The translations under genes were made by a program, and so were the position numbers. From Citrobacter amalonaticus Y19 (GTDB lineage Bacteria; Pseudomonadota; Gammaproteobacteria; Enterobacterales; Enterobacteriaceae), in assembly GCF_000981805.1 (NCBI RefSeq), contig NZ_CP011132.1, forward strand, positions 1,612,001 to 1,676,000: a stretch of DNA of 64,000 nucleotides, written 5' to 3'. Below, in pieces: positions 34,520 through 42,126 of this stretch; within the stretch, counting starts at the first letter, position 1, and the number at the start of each line of letters is the position of its first letter. Below the pieces are notes generated by a model. That model saw only the letters and a program-made list of their open reading frames with translations, had not been told where the DNA came from and did not search any database.

Positions 34520-35533
34520 TCACCTCTCCTCGACCAGCGGCACCATGACGTCGCGCGGCCATGACGCCATCACTGGCTGACCGAGTGCGAGCGCGGTGGC
34601 AAACGGTTCTCCCGTCTGATTGGCCTGGCTGACCAGCAATTTTTCGCCGCCTGCAAGCTTAAGCTCAAAACGGGTGGCGGCGCCCTGATACTGCACGGCC
34701 TGAATCACCCCAGGCACCTGGATCTCTCCGGGAACATTGAGCCGAATATGCTCCGGGCGCAGCGAGAAGCTGCCCGTCATCCCGCAGACATTCGAGGCCA
34801 TCGCCGGGTCAAAAACGTTCGATGTTCCGACGAAGCCTGCCACAAACGGCGTGCGCGGACGCATATAGAGTTCGCGCGGCGAATCCACCTGCTCAATGCG
34901 GCCGTTGTTAAACACCGCCACACGGTCAGACATCGACAGCGCTTCGCCCTGATCGTGCGTCACGAAGATAAAGGTGATCCCCAGCGACTGCTGAAGCTTT
35001 TTCAGCTCCAGTTGCATCTGCTCGCGCAGTTTCAGATCCAGCGCGCCGAGCGGTTCATCCAGCAACAGCACGCGTGGTTCGTTGACCAGCGCCCGGGCGA
35101 TGGCCACCCGCTGGCGCTGACCGCCGGAAAGCTGAGACGGTTTGCGTTCAAAGGCAAAACCCAGCGCCACCTTCTCCAGCGCCTCGCGAGCCTGGGCCTG
35201 ACGTTGCTTCTTCGCAACCCCTTTGACCATCAGGCCATAGGCGACATTGTCGATAATCGACATGTGTGGAAACAGCGCGTAATCCTGGAACACGGTATTC
35301 ACATCCCGCTCCCAGGGCGGCAAATCGCTGGCTGGCTTGCCAAAGATGGCAATCGAACCGCCGGAAAGCTGTTCGAACCCGGCAATCAGGCGCAGGCAGG
35401 TGGTTTTGCCGGAGCCGGAAGGCCCCAGCATGGAGAAAAATTCACCGTCTTTAATCGCAATACTGACGCCATCGACCGCCCGCACGTCACCGTACAGGCG
35501 CGAGACGTTGTCAAACTCCACTGCGTACGTCAT
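34520..35533 (-). CDS. ydcT: ABC transporter ATP-binding protein YdcT
   Basis: 337-residue PotA-like ATPase, same length as in E. coli. It has Walker A GPSGSGKTT, signature LSGGQRQR, Walker B LLLDEPLGALD and switch THDQGEALSM, followed by a TOBE domain (about 250-337). It energises the YdcUV permease with YdcS as binding protein. Confidence 0.95.
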   Translation of the reverse strand: MTYAVEFDNVSRLYGDVRAVDGVSIAIKDGEFFSMLGPSGSGKTTCLRLIAGFEQLSGGSIAIFGKPASDLPPWERDVNTVFQDYALFPHMSIIDNVAYGLMVKGVAKKQRQAQAREALEKVALGFAFERKPSQLSGGQRQRVAIARALVNEPRVLLLDEPLGALDLKLREQMQLELKKLQQSLGITFIFVTHDQGEALSMSDRVAVFNNGRIEQVDSPRELYMRPRTPFVAGFVGTSNVFDPAMASNVCGMTGSFSLRPEHIRLNVPGEIQVPGVIQAVQYQGAATRFELKLAGGEKLLVSQANQTGEPFATALALGQPVMASWPRDVMVPLVEER

Positions 35534-35550
35534 AAATCACCCCAGTGACG

Positions 35551-36696
35551 TTAACGACCGCCCATGATGGCGATGTAATCCTGCGTCCAGCGACTGTACG
35601 GTACGAATTTACCGCCTTCAGCGACAGGCGTTTTCCAGAAGGCGATTTTGTCAAAATAACTGTAGCCGTTGGTTTCACAGCCTTTGTCGCCCAGCAGCGT
35701 ACTGGCCTTACAGCCTTCGGTGACGACCGGCAGCGATCCAAACCAGGCCGCCACATCGCCCTGTACTTTTGGCGTCAGCGACCAGTTCATCCACTTGTAG
35801 GCGCAAACCGGGTGTTTCGCTTCGCTGTGCAGCATGGTGGTATCAGCCCAGCCGGTGACGCCCTCTTTCGGGAACACCGTACCGATGTGCTGCCCTTCAC
35901 CTTTCAGCGCGTTCGCCTGATACGGCCAGGCGCTGGACGCCACGACACCCTCATTTTTGAAATCGCTCATTTGTACAGTGGTGTCATGCCAGTAACGGTG
36001 AATCAAACTATGCTGCGCCCGCAGCACTTTCAGCACCGCCTGATACTGCGCTTCGGTGAGTTGATACGGATCCGAGATCCCCAGTTGCGGCTGGGTGGCT
36101 TTCACGAACAGCGCCGCATCGGCAATGTAAATCGGGCCGTCATAGGCCTGAACGCGGCCTTTATTGCTTTTTCCGTCCGGAAGGTTTTGTTCAACGAACA
36201 CCACGTTCCAGCTATCCGGCGGCGTCGGGAACGTTTGCGTGTTGTACATCAGCAGGTTCGGTCCCCACTGATACGGCGTGCCGTAGACTTTGCCCGCCAC
36301 GTTGAACCAGTCGCCTTTGACCACGCGGGGATCGACGGTTTTCCAGTTAGGAATGAGCGCCGTGTTGATTGGCTGCACACGTTTCCCCATGATCAGGCGC
36401 AAAGAGGCATCACCAGAAGCCGTCACCAGATCGTAACCGCCTTTCGCCATCAGGCTGACCATTTCATCTGAGGTCGCCGCCGTTTTGACGTTTACCGCAC
36501 AGCCGGTCTCTTTTTCGAATTGTGTCACCCAGTCGTACTGTTTATCGGTCTGACCACGTTCGATGTAACCCGGCCAGGCGATAATATCCAGGCGGCCTTC
36601 AGCCTGGCCTAAAGACGTGGGCGGTTCGGCGGCGTGCGCGGTCATCAGCGTCATACTGAGCGCGCACAGGCTGCTGCGGGCAAATTTCTTGCTCAT
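35551..36696 (-). CDS. ydcS: Periplasmic binding protein YdcS
   Basis: 381-residue solute-binding protein of the PotD/PotF type (same length as E. coli YdcS), with a signal peptide ending near MTAHAAEP (about residue 23). It is first of the ydcSTUV-patD operon. E. coli YdcS is also reported to have polyhydroxybutyrate synthase activity; the transporter has been linked to putrescine and to DNA uptake. The ligand is not determined by sequence; a polyamine or related compound is likely from context. Confidence 0.94.
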   Translation of the reverse strand: MSKKFARSSLCALSMTLMTAHAAEPPTSLGQAEGRLDIIAWPGYIERGQTDKQYDWVTQFEKETGCAVNVKTAATSDEMVSLMAKGGYDLVTASGDASLRLIMGKRVQPINTALIPNWKTVDPRVVKGDWFNVAGKVYGTPYQWGPNLLMYNTQTFPTPPDSWNVVFVEQNLPDGKSNKGRVQAYDGPIYIADAALFVKATQPQLGISDPYQLTEAQYQAVLKVLRAQHSLIHRYWHDTTVQMSDFKNEGVVASSAWPYQANALKGEGQHIGTVFPKEGVTGWADTTMLHSEAKHPVCAYKWMNWSLTPKVQGDVAAWFGSLPVVTEGCKASTLLGDKGCETNGYSYFDKIAFWKTPVAEGGKFVPYSRWTQDYIAIMGGR

Positions 36697-37020
36697 AAGA
36701 TCTTACTCCTGTCGCAAAATATTGAGCGGCAGCCTTGCCGTAAATATATGTCCTTTCCTAAAAATAGTCGGCGCGCCGTCAGCGCACCTCCCGGCACGAG
36801 GAAATTTAATCAGGTTGTGACATGACGCGCATAACGCCCCTGACTCCGGCGTTATGCGGCTATCTTCTGGAGTATAGACAAAGGGTTAGCTGACGAGGCG
36901 GAAAAACAAACGCTATTGATATTTCCTATGATGATTGGCGGGAAATAATGTCGTACGGTTCTTGCTGATATTTTATAAATAAGAACGCGCCATTCTTTTA
37001 TATTGAATAGCGCGTGGGTG
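36697..37020. other. Intergenic region ydcR-ydcS
   Basis: 324 bases without a gene. It holds a perfect 11-bp inverted repeat (cgcataacgcc 36828-36838, ggcgttatgcg 36848-36858; 9-nt loop), 132-162 bases before the ydcS start. It also holds a second, imperfect hairpin (36985-37015) just after the ydcR stop that may end the ydcR transcript. The first repeat could be a binding site for the MocR-type regulator YdcR or a structural element. Confidence 0.4.
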
Positions 37021-38430
37021 TTATTTCATCTGCGCGCGAATAAGTTGCCCCAGTTGTTTCACCGCGGCTTCTTCACGCTCTCCCCAATTCCATGCGGTAT
37101 TAAAACGGAAAAAGCGTTTCCAGGTGTCTGAGGTCGAGAACATTTTCCCCGGCGCGATGCTGATGTGATGGGCCAGCGCCTGCGTGGTCAGTTCGCCCGC
37201 GTCCAGCGATTCCGGCAGTTCAAGCCAGAGAAAATAGCCGCTGTTGTTGTGATGTATTTTCACTTCGCCCGGCAGATGACGCAGCAGCGTTTGCCAGGCC
37301 TGCTGTTTACGCTCCGCCAGTTGACGGCGCAGACGGCGAAGATGGGCGTCATAGCGGCGCGTGGAGAGATAATCGACCAGCGCCAGTTGCATCGGCGAGC
37401 TGGTAGAGAGCGTGCTCATCAGCTGTAATCGCTGGATCTGACGGGCATGTTTGCCGGCGGCGACCCAACCGATGCGAAAGCCTGGCACCAGGCACTTGGA
37501 AAATGACGAGCAGTGCAACACCTTGTCGCCCCGATCCCACGCTTTGGCTGGCAGCGGTTTCTCCCGACCAAAATAGAGTTCGCTGTAGACGTCATCTTCA
37601 ATCAACATCACATTATGGCGATCGAGTATCTCAACCAGACGCGCCTTTTTCTCCGGGCTGAGGGTCACGCCGAGCGGGTTCTGGCTGTTGGTCATGAGCC
37701 AGCATGCTTTGACCGGATATGCCTGCAACGCCTGCTCCAGCGCGGCGAGATCGATCCCCTCCTTCACGTCAGTGGCCACCGACAGCGCTTTAAGCCGCAG
37801 CCGCTCCAGCGCCTGCAACGCGCCATAGAAACAGGGGTTTTCCACAATCACCCAGTCGCCGGGTTCGGTCACCGCCTGCAGGCTCAGGTTAAGCGCTTCC
37901 AGCGCACCGGCGGTAATGACTATCTCATCAGGCGAGACGGTCATGCCCTGCAAGGCGTAACGGCGGGCAATAGCGTGGCGCAGTTCTGCGTTACCCGGCG
38001 GCAGGTTTTCAATCACGCTCATCGCGGTTGCGGTTCTGCTCACCTGGGCCAGAGAACGGTTCAGTTGCTGTAGGGGGAATAGACGCGGATCGGGAAAGGC
38101 AGAGGCAAACGGCATCACCGACGCATCCCGACTGGCCTGCAGCATCTCAAAAATATAGGTGTTGATATCCACCGCTTCGTCGCACATCACCTGGATCGGT
38201 TGCACCGCGGGCTGGCTAACCGGACGTGGCGCGACGTAATAACCGGACTGGGGACGCGCAATAATCCGCCCCTGACTTTCCAGTAGCTGATAGGCATGCC
38301 CGACGGTCATAAAACTCATCCCGCTACTGACCACCTGCTCACGCAGTGACGGCAGACGGTCGCCAGGTTGCCAGACGCCAGAGGCAATCTGCTCGCAGAG
38401 TTGTTCAGCCAGACGCTGGTACTTTTTCAT
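37021..38430 (-). CDS. ydcR: MocR-type GntR regulator with aminotransferase domain, YdcR
   Basis: 469 residues: an N-terminal winged helix (1-70, DRLPSLREQVVSSGMSFMTVGHAYQLLE) fused to a fold-type I aminotransferase-like domain. The PLP lysine lies in SSFSKCLVPGFRIGW, and NSQNPLG and IEDDVYSELYF also fit the fold. The start at 38430 matches E. coli YdcR (468 residues); an open frame of 50 codons upstream is not supported. It lies upstream of, and in line with, ydcSTUV-patD, and probably regulates it in response to PLP or an amine (inference from MocR family members such as GabR and PuuR-linked systems). Confidence 0.93.
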   Translation of the reverse strand: MKKYQRLAEQLCEQIASGVWQPGDRLPSLREQVVSSGMSFMTVGHAYQLLESQGRIIARPQSGYYVAPRPVSQPAVQPIQVMCDEAVDINTYIFEMLQASRDASVMPFASAFPDPRLFPLQQLNRSLAQVSRTATAMSVIENLPPGNAELRHAIARRYALQGMTVSPDEIVITAGALEALNLSLQAVTEPGDWVIVENPCFYGALQALERLRLKALSVATDVKEGIDLAALEQALQAYPVKACWLMTNSQNPLGVTLSPEKKARLVEILDRHNVMLIEDDVYSELYFGREKPLPAKAWDRGDKVLHCSSFSKCLVPGFRIGWVAAGKHARQIQRLQLMSTLSTSSPMQLALVDYLSTRRYDAHLRRLRRQLAERKQQAWQTLLRHLPGEVKIHHNNSGYFLWLELPESLDAGELTTQALAHHISIAPGKMFSTSDTWKRFFRFNTAWNWGEREEAAVKQLGQLIRAQMK

Positions 38431-38600
38431 CGTTATTATCTCGCGGGTCAAAACATGTGGACTCACGTAGTGTATATCAGTGAGTAAAATACTCAACGCT
38501 CTGGTAACTGTTATGGTTTTAAAAGCCCTTACTGTTTCTGATACTGTAATCATCAAAGGCATAAAATTGCGCTGAATCAATTTTTAGTGCGGAGCTCTGC

Positions 38601-40004
38601 ATGTTCGGTCTTGATGCGTTTCATCTGGCAAGGATCCAGTTCGCCTTTACGGTTTCCTTCCACATTATTTTTCCGGCAATCACCATTGGCCTTGCCAGCT
38701 ATCTTTCGGTGCTGGAAGGGCTTTGGCTGAGAAGCAAAAATCCTGTCTGGCGCTCGCTCTACCAGTTCTGGTCGAAAATATTCGCCGTTAACTTTGGTAT
38801 GGGCGTGGTATCCGGTCTGGTGATGGCCTACCAGTTTGGCACCAACTGGAGCGGGTTTTCCGAGTTCGCCGGCAGTATCACCGGGCCATTGTTAACCTAC
38901 GAGGTGCTCACGGCGTTCTTCCTCGAGGCGGGATTCCTCGGCGTGATGCTGTTTGGCTGGAACAAGGTTGGCCCTGGATTACACTTTTTCTCCACCTGCA
39001 TGGTCGCACTGGGTACGATTATTTCCACCTTCTGGATCCTTGCCTCTAATAGCTGGATGCAGACGCCGCAGGGCTATGAAATAGTCAACGGCCAGGTCGT
39101 GCCGGTGGACTGGTTTGCCGTCATTTTTAACCCGTCATTCCCCTACCGCTTGCTGCACATGTCGGTGGCGGCGTTTCTCAGCAGCGCATTGTTCGTTGGG
39201 GCCTCAGCGGCCTGGCATTTGCTGCGCGGAAACGCGACGCCCGCTATCCGCGCCATGTTTTCGATGGCGCTATGGATGACGCTGATTGTCGCGCCGTTAC
39301 AGGCGCTCATTGGCGACTTGCACGGTCTGAATACCCTCAAACATCAGCCCGCCAAAATCGCCGCCATTGAGGGGCACTGGGAAAATCCGCCGGGAGAACC
39401 GACCCCGCTGCTGCTGTTCGGCTGGCCGGACATGGAACAGGAACGCACCCGCTATGGACTGGCGATCCCGGCGCTGGGCAGTCTGATCCTGACCCACAGT
39501 CTGGATAAACAGGTCCCGGCCCTGAAAGAATTTGCGAAAGAGGATCGCCCCAACGCCACGATAGTGTTCTGGTCGTTTCGCATCATGGCAGGTCTGGGGA
39601 TGTTAATGATCCTGCTCGGTGTTTGTGCCCTGTGGTTGCGCTATCGACAGCGTCTTTATACCTCACGACCGTTCCTGCGCTTTGCGTTATGGATGGGACC
39701 GTCGGGACTGATTGCCATTCTGGCGGGCTGGGTCACCACGGAGGTCGGTCGCCAGCCGTGGGTGGTTTACGGGCTGCAACGCACGGCGGATGCGGTCTCC
39801 GCGCATGGCGATCTGCACATGAGTATTTCTCTGCTGGCGTTTTTTGTCGTCTACAGCTCCGTCTTTGGCGTGGGGTATAGCTACATGATCCGCCTCATCC
39901 GCAAGGGGCCGCAGGATGAAATTTTCCCGCAGCCGCCCACCGGCACGCCAGCCAGGCCGCTGTCTGCCGCCGTCCTCGACGCTCAACATGAGGCACACCG
40001 CTAA
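38601..40004 (+). CDS. cyxA: Cytochrome bd-type quinol oxidase subunit I, short Q-loop (CioA/CyxA)
   Basis: 467-residue inner-membrane subunit carrying hemes b558, b595 and d. It has nine membrane segments and the conserved GRQPWVVYG stretch. The Q-loop is short compared with CydA (522 residues), placing it with cyanide-insensitive CioA and Salmonella CyxA rather than CydA or AppC. Heme ligand candidates include His19 in FTVSFHIIFP and His in PYRLLHMSV. The start ATG at 38601 has GGAG. It overlaps cyxB in TAATG. The symbol follows Salmonella usage and is an inference. Confidence 0.88.
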   Translation: MFGLDAFHLARIQFAFTVSFHIIFPAITIGLASYLSVLEGLWLRSKNPVWRSLYQFWSKIFAVNFGMGVVSGLVMAYQFGTNWSGFSEFAGSITGPLLTYEVLTAFFLEAGFLGVMLFGWNKVGPGLHFFSTCMVALGTIISTFWILASNSWMQTPQGYEIVNGQVVPVDWFAVIFNPSFPYRLLHMSVAAFLSSALFVGASAAWHLLRGNATPAIRAMFSMALWMTLIVAPLQALIGDLHGLNTLKHQPAKIAAIEGHWENPPGEPTPLLLFGWPDMEQERTRYGLAIPALGSLILTHSLDKQVPALKEFAKEDRPNATIVFWSFRIMAGLGMLMILLGVCALWLRYRQRLYTSRPFLRFALWMGPSGLIAILAGWVTTEVGRQPWVVYGLQRTADAVSAHGDLHMSISLLAFFVVYSSVFGVGYSYMIRLIRKGPQDEIFPQPPTGTPARPLSAAVLDAQHEAHR

Positions 40005-41014
40005 TGGGTATTGATTTATCGGTAATCTGGTTCGTCATCATCGTCTTCGCCACGCTGATGTACATCGTGATGGATGGATTCGACCTGGGTATTGGCATTT
40101 TGTTTCCTGCCATCCGCGATGCTGACGATCGCGACGTGATGGTCAACAGCGTCGCCCCGGTCTGGGATGGCAATGAAACCTGGCTGGTCCTCGGTGGCGC
40201 CGGGCTGTTCGGCGCGTTTCCGCTGGCCTATGCGGTGATTATTGACGCGCTCACGATCCCGCTGACATTGATGCTCATCGGTCTGATTTTTCGCGGCGTA
40301 GCCTTTGAATTTCGTTTCAAAGCCACGCCCGCCCATCGCCCGTTCTGGGATAAAGCCTTTCTCTGCGGTTCGATGCTGGCGACCTTCACCCAGGGCGTGG
40401 TGGTGGGAGCGGTGATTAACGGTTTTGCCGTCACCGGCCGGCGTTTCAGCGGCGGTCCGTTTGACTGGTTCACCCCTTTCACCCTGTTCTGTGGCGTTGG
40501 GCTAATGGTCGCTTATGCGCTACTGGGTGCCACCTGGCTGGTGATGAAAAGTGAAAATCCCTTGCAGGATAAGATGCGTACCGTCGCGAAGAAACTCTTG
40601 CTGGCGATGTTGCTGACGATCGCGCTCATCAGCCTGTGGACGCCTCTGGCGCACCCGGCGATCGCTGAACGCTGGTTTACGCTGCCGAATCTGTGGTTCC
40701 TGCTGCCGGTTCCGCTACTGGTTGCGGTGATAGCCTTCTGGCTATGGCGAACGCTTAACCAACAAAACAGCCACGCGCTGCCCTTTGTGTTGACCCTCGG
40801 GCTGATTTTCCTCGGTTTCAGCGGCCTTGGGATCAGCATCTGGCCGCACATTATTCCCCCTTCCATTACACTCTGGCAGGCGGCGGCGCCCGCGCAGAGT
40901 CAGGGCTTTATGCTGGTCGGCGCGTTACTGATAATTCCCATTATTCTGGTTTACACCTTCTGGAGTTACTACGTATTCCGTGGAAAAGTTCAACATGGCG
41001 AGGGGTATCACTGA
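40004..41014 (+). CDS. cyxB: Cytochrome bd-type quinol oxidase subunit II (CioB/CyxB)
   Basis: 336-residue inner-membrane subunit, typical CydB-family length, with eight to nine hydrophobic segments and the N-terminal family motif VMDGFDLGIGILFP plus WDGNETWLVLGGAGLFGAFP. It forms the heterodimer with the preceding gene product. Translation is coupled at both ends (TAATG with cyxA, ATGA with the small gene downstream). Confidence 0.9.
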   Translation: MGIDLSVIWFVIIVFATLMYIVMDGFDLGIGILFPAIRDADDRDVMVNSVAPVWDGNETWLVLGGAGLFGAFPLAYAVIIDALTIPLTLMLIGLIFRGVAFEFRFKATPAHRPFWDKAFLCGSMLATFTQGVVVGAVINGFAVTGRRFSGGPFDWFTPFTLFCGVGLMVAYALLGATWLVMKSENPLQDKMRTVAKKLLLAMLLTIALISLWTPLAHPAIAERWFTLPNLWFLLPVPLLVAVIAFWLWRTLNQQNSHALPFVLTLGLIFLGFSGLGISIWPHIIPPSITLWQAAAPAQSQGFMLVGALLIIPIILVYTFWSYYVFRGKVQHGEGYH

Positions 41015-41142
41015 TGCAACCATCTGTCTGGAAACGCCTGATGTGGCTGGTGATTTTGTGGGGCGGCAGCGTGCTGGCGCTAGCTGGCGTGGGAATGTTC
41101 TTTCGCCTGATCATGACGGCGGCGGGATTTAAATCTCACTAA
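41014..41142 (+). CDS. Small DUF2474-type subunit of the bd oxidase
   Basis: 42-residue single-pass membrane protein (MQPSVWKRLMWL, then a hydrophobic helix, ending AAGFKSH) encoded directly after cyxB with an ATGA overlap. It is positioned like CydX in cydABX operons and resembles the DUF2474 proteins found after CioAB genes. It is likely a stability or assembly subunit. It is not in standard ORF lists because of its size. Confidence 0.82.
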   Translation: MQPSVWKRLMWLVILWGGSVLALAGVGMFFRLIMTAAGFKSH

Positions 41143-41154
41143 CTGTATGTTACG

Positions 41155-41178
41155 TCGGGAGGGCGCTTTCCCTCCCGA
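41155..41178 (+). terminator. Hairpin after the bd oxidase operon
   Basis: Perfect 9-bp stem tcgggaggg (41155-41163) and ccctcccga (41170-41178), loop 6, with only a weak T tract. It marks the boundary between the oxidase operon and the converging AT-rich nuclease module. Confidence 0.55.
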
Positions 41179-41211
41179 TTAACAACATGAATAATCGCAT
41201 CCGGTGCTTCA

Positions 41212-42126
41212 CTACTCAATAGATTCATATTGAATATGAACAACCGGAGGGGCTTTAGCCACTAACGGTTTCCTGAATGCATCAATATACTGAATGATTG
41301 CTTGCTGGTTGATTGCTGTATAAAAAGCTTCTTCCCAGTTATTCGAAAGATAATATTCCTCTTGTGTTTCAGGAAGATGGCACTCGATAATTTTGGCAAC
41401 ACTGGCCCTTCTCTTCTTTGCTTTCCGTATCGTTCTGCGAAGGAGTGCTTCACAATATTCTTTGATACGCTTCGTCACTCTCAATGTTCTGATATGCAAA
41501 CGAACACGTGGCATCTCTGCGTCACTGATATTGCTGAATTTATAATTTACATCAAAGACCACTTCACTCTCATTCAGACTCGCTGAAATAACGAAACCAA
41601 TATTTGAAAGTAACGGACTGTAAAAAGGATGGATAAACATCGCAATGCCATCATCAACACTGTAATATTTCTGCCCCTTGTTCGGCACACAGTCTATACA
41701 TTGGGGCACAAGGTTATCCGGATATATGGCAAATTCCGGCCAGTCTTCTTTGGGAAGAAAATGGTCTATCGTTGAAGGTGTGACGGGCTTGCCACAATAG
41801 GGGCAAGAATCGAGTTCATGTTTTGTCCGGCGAAATGAGAGAAGTTCGCCAAGATGGCTGGGCGAATTTACATAATGATCAATCAAAATTTTCTTTATCG
41901 ACCAGACTGTTTTAACCTTACCATCATCAGCCGGAAGAGCGGAAAGGTATTCACTGGCAGGCGGTGTATCGCTGCAATTAATAATAAGCTCATCATAAGA
42001 TGCGTATTTAAGCAAAAGATTGTCCTCTTCTGCCGCCAGTCGAGACTGGTCCGCTCTTTTGCTTTTGAGAGCATCTTTCAACCACGTACGATCGTTTGTT
42101 TTTTTCATTTCAGGAAGATAGAGCAT
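41212..42126 (-). CDS. HNH endonuclease, PtuB-like (Septu-type defence)
   Basis: 304 residues. The zinc-finger HNH core is visible at 105-150: CPYC (Cys108, Cys111), TIDHFLPK (Asp121-His122), NLVPQC (Asn138, Cys143) and Cys146, with a basic helical region (about 215-245, RRTIRKAKKRR) behind it. In Septu (PtuAB) systems this protein is the nuclease that acts together with an ABC-type ATPase. Its start overlaps the stop of that ATPase gene in TAATG. Base composition is lower in GC than the neighbours, consistent with horizontal transfer. Defence function is inferred from pairing and motifs. Confidence 0.8.
   Translation of the reverse strand: MLYLPEMKKTNDRTWLKDALKSKRADQSRLAAEEDNLLLKYASYDELIINCSDTPPASEYLSALPADDGKVKTVWSIKKILIDHYVNSPSHLGELLSFRRTKHELDSCPYCGKPVTPSTIDHFLPKEDWPEFAIYPDNLVPQCIDCVPNKGQKYYSVDDGIAMFIHPFYSPLLSNIGFVISASLNESEVVFDVNYKFSNISDAEMPRVRLHIRTLRVTKRIKEYCEALLRRTIRKAKKRRASVAKIIECHLPETQEEYYLSNNWEEAFYTAINQQAIIQYIDAFRKPLVAKAPPVVHIQYESIE

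Noticed and set aside
35545..36471. 308-codon open frame opposite ydcS
   Set aside because: It is antisense to a full-length YdcS of the expected size; no independent support.
38431..38580. 50-codon N-terminal extension of ydcR
   Set aside because: The E. coli protein starts at MKKYQRL. The extension has no ribosome site and lies in the promoter region shared with cyxA.
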